DNA of 64,000 nt from CAYVVT01 sp964454335. Lineage in GTDB: Bacteria > Fidelibacterota > UBA8477 > JABMPR01. The notes under the pieces are model-generated. The model saw nothing but the letters and a program-made list of their open reading frames with translations. It searched no databases and was not told the origin of the DNA. Shown piece after piece: positions 25,858-33,638 of the stretch. Within the stretch, counting starts at the first letter, position 1, and every line of letters starts with the position of its first letter. The position numbers were made by a program, and so were the translations under genes. The stretch covers positions 186,001 through 250,000 of the forward strand of contig CAYVVT010000002.1 of assembly GCA_964454335.1 (NCBI GenBank). Reading direction: 5' to 3'.

Positions 25858-26354
25858 AACGCATCATACTGCTGCTACTGTTTGTCGTTGCTGCCTTTTC
25901 ACAGGAAAGCAAAACCCTGCCACAATCAAGCCTCAAGGACCTGAAGAACAAGACCGTTACCAGCACGCAGCTCACTGCGGGAAAGCTTACGCTCATCAAC
26001 TTCTGGGCCACCTACTGTGTACCCTGCCGGAAGGAGATGCCCTTACTGAACGACCTTCATGAGAAGTACAGTGATCAGAACGTCCAGGTGCTGGGGATCG
26101 CCATCGATGACTCCCGTACAGTAGGCAGGGTAAAGTCAGTGATCAAATCCATGAAGCTTGATTACCCCATTGCACTGGATACCGAGCAGAAACTGTATAA
26201 GAATTTCAATACCTCGGCCATGCCCTTGTCCGTCCTGGTATCAGCTGACGGCAGTATTCTCTGGGAACACACCGGCTACATTCCCGGTGACGAGAAGAAA
26301 ATGGAAGCCGAGATCGTACGGGCCCTGCAACAGGAAGACGTTAACCAGGAATAG
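25854..26354 (+). CDS. TlpA-family periplasmic thiol-disulfide oxidoreductase
   Basis: The 166-residue product has a signal peptide (about 1-17) and an AhpC/TSA-Redoxin type thioredoxin fold with the active site FWATYCVPCRKEMP near residue 60 and the cis-Pro loop AMPLSVLV near 123. Family members reduce disulfides in the periplasm, for example in cytochrome c maturation. It overlaps the upstream T9SS-tailed gene as ATGA and is followed after 9 bp by the barrel gene. Confidence 0.93.
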   Translation: MKRIILLLLFVVAAFSQESKTLPQSSLKDLKNKTVTSTQLTAGKLTLINFWATYCVPCRKEMPLLNDLHEKYSDQNVQVLGIAIDDSRTVGRVKSVIKSMKLDYPIALDTEQKLYKNFNTSAMPLSVLVSADGSILWEHTGYIPGDEKKMEAEIVRALQQEDVNQE

Positions 26355-26363
26355 TACCTTCAC

Positions 26364-28097
26364 TTGCGCTTTCGCCTGCAACTCATTCTCCTTATTCAGC
26401 TTGGATCATTCTTCCATCAGCTCCCCGCTGCGGACCTGAACTGGAACCTCGGACTCAGCTCCTGGACCGGACGCGGCAACCAGCTGGACATACCATACGA
26501 CTACACTGAGAATTATCTCACCTTCAATGCCGACCTGGCCACCTGGTCTGCACGGTTTGAGCTGGAATACAGTCAGCCACCTGAATATGGATACGAGTTT
26601 ACCGGACTTCGCCGGTTCTGGCTGACTTACAGCGGCGATCGGCACACCCTTGAGATAGGCGATATCGGTGCCGTGTTCGGTCGCGGTTTGGCTTTGAACC
26701 TGTATGAGGATCAAAGCATCGATTTTGACAACATTCCCAGGGGTCTGAGACTCAACTCCCTGCTCACTGAAAACCTGGAACTGGATCTCCTGGCGGGAAT
26801 GAAGAATGAGTATCGTTTCTATTCACCCAGCTCCAACCTGCGTGAACCGGACGGTTTGAATGATTTCCGCATCGCAGGTCTGCAACTCGGATACTCCGGA
26901 CCCTCCATCAATACTGCGCCTTTCCTCATCATCAGTCAGATCGAATCGGACTACCTGTGGCATGAGCTGGATCCAGACCAGAATTCACTCAGCACTTCCG
27001 TTGTCACCCAGACCATGCGGGTGGTACAGCTGGGACTTTCACAGGCCATCTATCAGGATGTCTGGGATGGTTTTCTGGAATTGAGCCTGCAGCAGAAAGG
27101 TCTGGATTATCCCATCGTTTCACAGGAGATCATGACGACTCCCGACCAGATCAGCATTGAGACCCTGGAATCCACCGAGCGTCTCAGGGGAGATGCTGTA
27201 TATGCACAGCTAAACTGGTATCCTGAGTGGTTCACGGCCATGTTCGAGTACAAGCGCTACAGTTATGGTCGTGAAGCTGCAACAGAAAAAAGAGATCCGC
27301 TGAAACAAGCCACCAAGCCCCTGCCCTGGCAGATCGGTCCCACCGGCATCCGGCAGCATGACATCAATCTGCTGGGCAATGTGACCCATCCCGTTGACTA
27401 TGGCGATGAGGTGGGCTTCAATCTCGAGATCCGCAAGTATTTCGGTTTTTCGTGGTCGGCTACACTCAATGCCAGTATAGTGAGTCAGTTGGGTGAACTT
27501 GGGGATGATGGGGAGACAGGATTGTTCTTCCCAACCACGGATATTGCCTATTCACCCTGGCAGGAGGTATTCACCGAAGTGGAATACATCGGCGAATCAC
27601 TCAGCAATCGGATGTTCCTGGCCTACACAAGGGCAGTATTGAGTGGTAGTACCGCGGCTGAGATCACCAGCCATGTAACCTTTGTCCCGGCCTATTTCTC
27701 GTGGCATCCCAGCGATATCCTGGTCCTCTCCACTGTGCTCGAGTTTCAGGCTTCGGACCTCACTGCCGAGGCCTACGAGACTGTTGATCCGCCGGCGGAA
27801 TCAGCAGGAGACCATGCATACACCTCCACCCATGTCATTTTCAGCGTGGACTTTCAACATCGATATTCAGCTTCTTTGATATGGGACACCAGCGATGATG
27901 CCGCACTGGTCCGGGAGGACTCGGATCCAGGGCGACAGCACTGGGTGAGTACCGAGATCTCCGTGAAACCGACGGATAAGATCTGGCTGCGGGCTTCCTA
28001 CGGGAAAGAGAAGGGGGGCGTGCGCTGTACCGGGGGTGTGTGCCGCGTCCTGAATCCCTTTGAAGGCTTCAGGGTCAGCCTGGAATGGAGATTCTGA
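26364..28097 (+). CDS. DUF6029-like outer-membrane beta-barrel protein
   Basis: The start appears to be TTG at 26364, leading into a signal peptide (about residues 1-22, ending LPAAD). The 577-residue protein is rich in aromatic amphipathic strands and contains the family-like block LEIGDIGAVFGRGLALNLYE near residue 95-115, followed by DQSIDFDNIPRGL. That block is what I associate with DUF6029 proteins, which sit next to TlpA-like and Omp28-like genes in FCB bacteria. It ends in an aromatic residue (WRF), as expected for an outer-membrane barrel handled by BamA. Confidence 0.8.
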   Translation: MRFRLQLILLIQLGSFFHQLPAADLNWNLGLSSWTGRGNQLDIPYDYTENYLTFNADLATWSARFELEYSQPPEYGYEFTGLRRFWLTYSGDRHTLEIGDIGAVFGRGLALNLYEDQSIDFDNIPRGLRLNSLLTENLELDLLAGMKNEYRFYSPSSNLREPDGLNDFRIAGLQLGYSGPSINTAPFLIISQIESDYLWHELDPDQNSLSTSVVTQTMRVVQLGLSQAIYQDVWDGFLELSLQQKGLDYPIVSQEIMTTPDQISIETLESTERLRGDAVYAQLNWYPEWFTAMFEYKRYSYGREAATEKRDPLKQATKPLPWQIGPTGIRQHDINLLGNVTHPVDYGDEVGFNLEIRKYFGFSWSATLNASIVSQLGELGDDGETGLFFPTTDIAYSPWQEVFTEVEYIGESLSNRMFLAYTRAVLSGSTAAEITSHVTFVPAYFSWHPSDILVLSTVLEFQASDLTAEAYETVDPPAESAGDHAYTSTHVIFSVDFQHRYSASLIWDTSDDAALVREDSDPGRQHWVSTEISVKPTDKIWLRASYGKEKGGVRCTGGVCRVLNPFEGFRVSLEWRF

Positions 28098-29341
28098 TGG
28101 TCAGAAGATTCGGATTCATGATGGTATTGCTGTCCCTTTTCTGGAGCTGCGAGTTCTGGCCGGAGCCGGTTGCTACCGTTGAATATCGTGCATCGACCCA
28201 GCTCATTCTGGCCACAGGTGATACCACCGTGGTCGAATTTGGTCGGGACCTGGCCTCAATCTCGCTGACGAGTGGAGACTCAACCATCCTGGAGATCCTG
28301 GATATGACGGATTCGGAGATGACTCTCGTGGCCCTGGCTGAGGGAGAGACCAGGATCGAACTCGAGGGCATGTCACAGGGACAGGTCAGCGAGCTTTCTT
28401 ACAACATTAAAGTGCAGACGGGTCAGCACCTCACAGTGTACGTTGATGAGGATCAGGGTTTGAACCTGTCGGATTATTTTTCTGCTGCAGCTCTCGCCGA
28501 TGTGGACAGCGTGTCCATCACAGGTGCGGACGATGCCTATCTTGCAGTTTCCCTGTCCAACAACTACATGACCATGTGGCGCGGACTCTGGCCTCATGAT
28601 CTGATGGTCACGGTGAGCATGTACAGCGCTGCGGATGAATTCCTTGAGTCCGTGATATTCAATGTTGAGATCCGGGTACGCAAGGTGGTACTGGCGGAGA
28701 TCTTCACCAATTCCGGTTGTGTCAATTGTCCCCAGGCCAATCATGCTATGGACAATCTGGTAGACCAGTATAACGAAGGTCTGGCGACTATCCGCTATCA
28801 TGTGAGTTGGACGGATCCGAACGATCCGATGAATCTTGCGAATCCAGGCGACAGTCATGATCGGGTGATGTACTACGGCGTTTACCTGGCTCCCTGGGTC
28901 ATGTTCGATTCAGAGACCATGGGCAACATCGATGAAGGTCTCTGGTCGGCGTCCATCTCCCAGCACCTCAACGAAGCAAGTCCCATCCTCATCCGTACCG
29001 AGGATGTCAACCTTTTAGGTGACAGCCTGTTGGAGATATCCTATCAGGTCATTCCCACCGAACCGGGATTGAGTGACAATTACAGCTCCTATGCTGTTGT
29101 CACCGAAGACAGCATTGAATACGCCGGCCCCAATGGGGAGACGATCCACATGCAGGTCATGCGCGATCTTGAGATGGTCGGTGGCCTGGACCTATCCATG
29201 GAACACAGCATTGTAGACACCCTGGTGAAACCCACGGCATATGCTGAAAATTCCCTGTTCAACTTTGTGTTTTTCCTGCAGAATGAGAATACTGGCCTGG
29301 TTGAGCAGGCTCTGACTCTAAATGCAGCAGATCTCGAGTGA
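28097..29341 (+). CDS. Omp28-type lipoprotein with thioredoxin-like CxxC domain
   Basis: The ATG at 28097 overlaps the barrel gene stop by one base. The roughly 414-residue product has a lipoprotein signal (LLSLFWSC), an Ig-like N-terminal region (about 20-195) and an Omp28-type domain beginning LAEIFTNSGCVNCPQANHAMDNL near residue 205, with a thioredoxin-like CxxC. The TlpA-barrel-Omp28 order suggests that the three move or use thiol-disulfide equivalents at the cell surface. The function of Omp28 proteins remains unclear. Confidence 0.85.
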   Translation: MVRRFGFMMVLLSLFWSCEFWPEPVATVEYRASTQLILATGDTTVVEFGRDLASISLTSGDSTILEILDMTDSEMTLVALAEGETRIELEGMSQGQVSELSYNIKVQTGQHLTVYVDEDQGLNLSDYFSAAALADVDSVSITGADDAYLAVSLSNNYMTMWRGLWPHDLMVTVSMYSAADEFLESVIFNVEIRVRKVVLAEIFTNSGCVNCPQANHAMDNLVDQYNEGLATIRYHVSWTDPNDPMNLANPGDSHDRVMYYGVYLAPWVMFDSETMGNIDEGLWSASISQHLNEASPILIRTEDVNLLGDSLLEISYQVIPTEPGLSDNYSSYAVVTEDSIEYAGPNGETIHMQVMRDLEMVGGLDLSMEHSIVDTLVKPTAYAENSLFNFVFFLQNENTGLVEQALTLNAADLE

Positions 29342-29787
29342 TGTCGACCCTGCACCATTTTTTTGTCCACTTTCCGGTAGCCCTCTTGCTGGTAAGCGCG
29401 GCATCCGATCTCGCCGGGGTGATCTTCAAACGTGAATTCTTTACTCAGGTAGCCATTTTCTTGCTGGTCCTGTCAGCGTTGGGCGGCATCGCGGCTGCGG
29501 TGAGCGGGAATGCGGCAGAGGCTGGCTTGTTGGAGCAAGAACTGTTGGCTACCCAGGTACCCGCTGAGATGAAAGCGCACACCAACTGGGGAAACACCAT
29601 GATCTGGGTGATCCTGTTGGTAGCGGTTGGACGTATCTTCGCGAAGCTAGAGAAGAAATCCTGGGCTGAGCAGGGCTGGCTGTTTCCAGTTATCAACGTG
29701 CTACTTGCCATTGCCGTGGTGTATACCGGCTGGCTGGGGGGACGTTTGACCGATGGGATTTTCGACTATCTGCAAAGTTTGATGTAA
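29341..29787 (+). CDS. DUF2231 family membrane protein
   Basis: The 148-residue protein starts STLHHFFVHFPVALLLVSA and has four predicted transmembrane helices (about 7-25, 35-55, 75-97 and 110-130). The N-terminal His residues and the small-residue helix AALGGIAAAVSGNAAE fit DUF2231, which is often linked to haem or cytochrome c functions. The start shares one base with the previous stop, so it probably closes the operon that begins at 23822. Confidence 0.85.
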   Translation: MSTLHHFFVHFPVALLLVSAASDLAGVIFKREFFTQVAIFLLVLSALGGIAAAVSGNAAEAGLLEQELLATQVPAEMKAHTNWGNTMIWVILLVAVGRIFAKLEKKSWAEQGWLFPVINVLLAIAVVYTGWLGGRLTDGIFDYLQSLM

Positions 29788-29807
29788 CACCAATAGAAAC
29801 AATATCA

Positions 29808-29939
29808 GTCATCACGAAGCCGCACCTCCGGTGGGGCTGTGGTGATCTCGTCAAAACGTTCCGACGACTAAAAAACCAGATTGCCACGTCCTTCACATCC
29901 CCCGCCAATCTCGGAGGATGTTCACTCCTCGCAATGACC
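29808..29939. repeat. Palindromic REP/MITE-like element (copy 1)
   Basis: The element has imperfect inverted ends: GTCATCACGAAG at 29808-29819 against the complement of CTCCTCGCAATGACC at the right end. An inner hairpin pairs ACATCCCCCG (29895-29904) with CGGAGGATGT (29912-29921) with one mismatch. Read on the minus strand it begins GGTCATTGCGAGG and is clearly related to the copy at 41286-41418. No coding sequence is present. Confidence 0.85.
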
Positions 29940-30000
29940 CAACACTAGATCATCAAAGACACCTCAGACATTGCACCAACAACTTCTGTGGTCTATATTC

Positions 30001-30020
30001 CAAACCGACCAGTCGGTTTG
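30001..30020. promoter_or_regulatory. Palindromic operator for the TetR-family regulator
   Basis: A perfect inverted repeat CAAACCGAC-CA-GTCGGTTTG (9-bp arms, 2-bp centre) lies 30 bp upstream of the TetR-family start codon. The ACCGAC/GTCGGT core is the usual form of operators bound by fatty-acid-related TetR regulators. It probably mediates autoregulation and control of the following beta-oxidation genes. Confidence 0.85.
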
Positions 30021-30049
30021 TTTATGATCGAGGGCAGGGAAGGTCAATC

Positions 30050-30670
30050 ATGACACAAAAAAGACCACGTGAAGAACGACAGCAGGAGATCCTGGAAGCA
30101 GCACTGCGGATCTTTGTCCGAAAGGGCTATGCTGACACGCGCATGGACGACATTGTGGAGGCTACCGGCTTGAGTAAAGGCGCCATTTACCACCACTTCG
30201 CCAGCAAGCGTGAACTGTTCGTAGCCCTCATCGAGCACTGGATGGATCAGTTCGCACCCATCATGAATCCGGGGCAGCATTCAGGTAAGTCATCTGCAGA
30301 TATCATCCGGATCATCGGCCGCTTTACCACCATGCTGTTCAATCGCAATCAGGACTGGTTCCTGGCTGAGCCTGAGATCTGGTCAATGGCCAAAAGGGAT
30401 GAAGAGATCCAGGGGCTTGCCAGCCAGCTCTATACACGGATTCTGGGAGAATTCGAGACCGTCATCACCCGTGGGATCAACTATGGTGAGTTCAAAGAGG
30501 TAAACGTACGGCTGGTGGCACTTTCCATCATGACAACGCTGCATGGCATGATCTGGTTCGTCATGTTCCAGCCCAAGGATTTCTCTATCGAGGACTATGT
30601 TGATGCAAACATGGATTTCATAATAAACGGTATTCTAACTGATAAACAGGCTGAGGAAACCCGGCTTTAA
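30050..30670 (+). CDS. TetR/AcrR-family transcriptional regulator of fatty-acid degradation
   Basis: The ATG at 30050, preceded by AGGGAAGG, gives a 206-residue protein with an N-terminal TetR helix-turn-helix (residues 8-55; ALRIFVRKGYADTRMDDI and GLSKGAIYHHFASKRELF) and an all-helical ligand domain. Its position directly before an acyl-CoA dehydrogenase, a thiolase and a FadN/FadB-type enzyme suggests an acyl-CoA-responsive repressor. An inverted repeat AACCCG/CGGGTT spans its stop codon (30658-30677), but it is not followed by T residues and is a weak structure. Confidence 0.92.
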   Translation: MTQKRPREERQQEILEAALRIFVRKGYADTRMDDIVEATGLSKGAIYHHFASKRELFVALIEHWMDQFAPIMNPGQHSGKSSADIIRIIGRFTTMLFNRNQDWFLAEPEIWSMAKRDEEIQGLASQLYTRILGEFETVITRGINYGEFKEVNVRLVALSIMTTLHGMIWFVMFQPKDFSIEDYVDANMDFIINGILTDKQAEETRL

Positions 30671-30709
30671 GCGGGTTGGCCTGACCGATATCCACTTGAG
30701 GAGACGCAT

Positions 30710-32482
30710 ATGAAAATCGGAGGAGCCTTTCTGATCACACCTTTTGGGGAGGATGAGATATTCACCCGGGAGAAGTTCAGTGAGGAACAGCGTGAGATCT
30801 TTCAGGCGGTGGCAGATTTTGCTACTGAGAGTATTGCGCCGCAACGGGATGAGATCGACAAACTGAACGAGGACCTCACCCGGGACATCATGAAGCAGAT
30901 GGGTGAAATGGGAATGCTGGGCATTGATGTACCGGAAGCCCTTGGTGGCATGGGTATGGACAAATCCAGCGCCTGCCTTGTCCTGGATGCACTGGGTAAC
31001 AGTGACAGCCCATCCCTGTGTACGACCTATACAGACCATACCGGCATCGGCCTGCTGCCCATCCTCTGGTATGGCAATGACGATCAACGCAAGAAGTATA
31101 TCCCCAAGATGATGACTGGTGAATATCTGAGCTCCTATGCCCTCACGGAACCAGGCGCAGGTTCAGACGCCCTTGCCGGTACGGCCAGTGCCAGGCTGAA
31201 CGAAGAGGGCACCCACTTCATCCTGAACGGTACCAAGCAGTTCATCACCAACGGTGCCTGGGCTGACATAGGTGTGGTGTTCGCCAAGGTGGATGGTGAG
31301 AAGCTTACAGCATTCATCCTTGATGCTGACTGCAAGGGCTGGGAACGGGGACCCGAGGAGAAGAAACTGGGTATCAAGGGCAACAGTACCACCAACTACA
31401 TCATGGATAATTGTGAAGTACCGATCGAGAATGTGATCGGTGAGGTAGGTAAGGGTGCCGCCGTGGCCTTCAACGTGCTGTATATCGGGCGTCTGAAACT
31501 GGGAGCCATCACCATGGGTGGTGCCAAGAAAGCCGTCAAGGTAGCCCTGGACTATGCCAATGAACGCCGGCAATTCGCCCAGCCCATCTCCAATTTCGGT
31601 ATGATGCAGCGAAAGTTTGCCGACATGGTGGTTCGTCTCTTCGAGGCGGATTGCATCACCTACCAGACCACCGGGTCTATCGATGCAGGGACCAGTGAGA
31701 ATGGTGTCGATGACGAGGATTACTATGACCATCTCTACAGGGTCATCGAGGATCATGCCATCGAGAACAGTGTGAACAAGGTCTATTCCTCCGAAGCCCT
31801 GTGGATCACGGTAGATGACGGTCTGCAGATCCTTGGCGGATATGGTTTCTCTGAAGAATACCCCTTTGCTCGACTCCTGCGGGATGAGCGTATCAACCGT
31901 ATTTTCGAGGGAACCAACGAGATCAACAGGCTCATCATCGCCGGAATCGCCATGAAAAAGGCCATCCTTGATGAGATCCCCATCCGTGAGGAGATCGCAG
32001 CGCTGGGGGAAAACTGGATGCCAGAGGTAGAGATCCCCTCGGATCATCCGCTGGCTGCGGAGATCAAGACAGTGGAGCTGGGTCGCGGCATCGTCTTGCG
32101 GACGCTTGATGAACTGATCCTGAAATATGGTCAGGACTTCAAGAACCAGCAGTGGGAAATGGAGTTGCTCGCCAATATGATCATCGCCCAGCAGGTGATG
32201 TTCAGTGTGCTGCGCCGCGTACTCCAACTGCCTGATGATTACCCGAGACAGGCCCAGGCCGTCGACGTTCTGCACATCAGTCTGGCAAAACAGATGGATG
32301 TGATGCTGCAGGAATCACGCAGCATCTTCGCTCACATCTTCGAGCCTGAAGCATGTCAGGCCATTCTCGCCAGTTTACAGTCAAGCGTAGACGAACATGC
32401 ATGCACCCCGGACAGCATCGCAGCAAAGCAGCGGGTATTCCAGCTGTTGCAGCGCCGGGGCAAATATCCCTTCAACGATTAA
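30710..32482 (+). CDS. Acyl-CoA dehydrogenase (FadE type)
   Basis: The 590-residue flavoenzyme starts beta-oxidation by forming the 2-enoyl-CoA. It has an acyl-CoA dehydrogenase core (YALTEPGAGSDA, QFITNGAWADIGVVFAKV) and the C-terminal block EALWITVDDGLQILGGYGFSEEYP-ARLLRDERINRIFEGTNEI split over the catalytic helix. A further C-terminal helical extension of about 170 residues is present. The length matches B. subtilis FadE-like enzymes rather than the 380-residue mitochondrial type. Electrons would pass to an ETF that is not encoded nearby. Confidence 0.94.
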   Translation: MKIGGAFLITPFGEDEIFTREKFSEEQREIFQAVADFATESIAPQRDEIDKLNEDLTRDIMKQMGEMGMLGIDVPEALGGMGMDKSSACLVLDALGNSDSPSLCTTYTDHTGIGLLPILWYGNDDQRKKYIPKMMTGEYLSSYALTEPGAGSDALAGTASARLNEEGTHFILNGTKQFITNGAWADIGVVFAKVDGEKLTAFILDADCKGWERGPEEKKLGIKGNSTTNYIMDNCEVPIENVIGEVGKGAAVAFNVLYIGRLKLGAITMGGAKKAVKVALDYANERRQFAQPISNFGMMQRKFADMVVRLFEADCITYQTTGSIDAGTSENGVDDEDYYDHLYRVIEDHAIENSVNKVYSSEALWITVDDGLQILGGYGFSEEYPFARLLRDERINRIFEGTNEINRLIIAGIAMKKAILDEIPIREEIAALGENWMPEVEIPSDHPLAAEIKTVELGRGIVLRTLDELILKYGQDFKNQQWEMELLANMIIAQQVMFSVLRRVLQLPDDYPRQAQAVDVLHISLAKQMDVMLQESRSIFAHIFEPEACQAILASLQSSVDEHACTPDSIAAKQRVFQLLQRRGKYPFND

Positions 32483-32502
32483 GCAGGACATTGGAGTAAA
32501 GA

Positions 32503-33636
32503 ATGAGTGATAGATATAGTGTGATCATCGATGCAGTACGCAGCCCTATGGGGGTGAAGAACGGTAATATGATCGGAATGCGTCCGGATGATATGTCCGC
32601 GCTGATTGTCAAGGCCCTGTTGGACCGTAATCCCGATCTGAAGCCTGAGGAGGTGGAAGACGTCGTCCTGGGTTGTGCTTTTCCTGAGGGCAGCCAGGGG
32701 ATGCTCATGGCCAGGGGTGTGGGTCTGCTGGCGGGCTTGCCCATCACAACGGCAGGCAAAGTGGTGAATCGTTTCTGTGGTTCATCCATGGATTCCATAC
32801 ATCAGCTCAGTCAGGCCATCCACGCCGGTGACCTGGAACTGGGGATCGCTGCCGGTGTCGAAGACATGTTCGGGGTTCCCATGGGTGGCTATAATCCCGA
32901 TTTCAATCCAGAATTATATGAACAGGAGTTTTACATCGGCATGGGGGAGACTGCTGAGAATCTGGCCAATGAGCTGGAGATCAGTCGGGATGACCAAGAG
33001 GATTTCTCCATCAAATCACATGAGAAAGCCCTGGCGGCATGGAGTGCCGGAAGATTTGATAACGAGGTGGTGCCTGTTGAACTGGAAGGCATGCGGGTGG
33101 AAAAGGATGAAGGTCCCCGGGAACCGGACGTGGAGAAGATCAGATCCCTGGAGCCTGCCTTCCTGGAAGGCGGGACCATCACGCCCGCCACCTCGAGTCC
33201 CGTCAGCGTTGGCGCTTCAGCCGTGCTGGTGGCAAGTAATACGAAAGCGGAGGAGCTTGGACTGAGACCGCGTGCAAAGATCATCAGTCGTGCCGTGGCT
33301 GGTGTTGACCCGACCCTCATGGGTATGGGGCCACTGCCGGCGACTGAAAAGGCACTGGCACGAGCCGGCCTGACCCTGGATGACATCGACGTGATCGAAT
33401 TGAACGAAGCCTTTGCAGCCCAGTCACTCTATGTCATCCGCAAGGGCGGCTGGCCCCAGGAGAAGATCAATCTCAACGGCGGCGCCATCGCCCTGGGCCA
33501 TCCGCTGGGTTGTTCGGGTGCCCGGATCATCACCACGCTCATCAACGTCATGGAGCAGCAGGACGCCAGGTACGGTCTGGCCACCATGTGCATTGGGACC
33601 GGTCAGGGTATCGCCACCATTCTGGAGAGGAGCTGA
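32503..33636 (+). CDS. Acetyl-CoA C-acyltransferase (thiolase, FadA type)
   Basis: The 377-residue product cleaves 3-ketoacyl-CoA. The nucleophilic Cys is in VVNRFCGSSMDSI near residue 90; the thiolase signatures ELNEAFAAQSL, GGAIALGHPLGCSGARI and the second catalytic Cys in TMCIGTGQG are intact. It is 20 bp downstream of the dehydrogenase and 2 bp upstream of the multifunctional enzyme, so all three appear to be translated from one mRNA. Confidence 0.95.
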   Translation: MSDRYSVIIDAVRSPMGVKNGNMIGMRPDDMSALIVKALLDRNPDLKPEEVEDVVLGCAFPEGSQGMLMARGVGLLAGLPITTAGKVVNRFCGSSMDSIHQLSQAIHAGDLELGIAAGVEDMFGVPMGGYNPDFNPELYEQEFYIGMGETAENLANELEISRDDQEDFSIKSHEKALAAWSAGRFDNEVVPVELEGMRVEKDEGPREPDVEKIRSLEPAFLEGGTITPATSSPVSVGASAVLVASNTKAEELGLRPRAKIISRAVAGVDPTLMGMGPLPATEKALARAGLTLDDIDVIELNEAFAAQSLYVIRKGGWPQEKINLNGGAIALGHPLGCSGARIITTLINVMEQQDARYGLATMCIGTGQGIATILERS

Positions 33637-33638
33637 GT

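Noticed and set aside
30658..30677. An intrinsic terminator after the TetR-family gene
   Set aside because: The 6-bp inverted repeat is not followed by a T-run and the next gene begins only about 35 bp later in the same direction.
31163..32275. A 370-codon minus-strand open frame opposite the acyl-CoA dehydrogenase
   Set aside because: It is a shadow of a well-supported plus-strand enzyme; no domain is recognisable.
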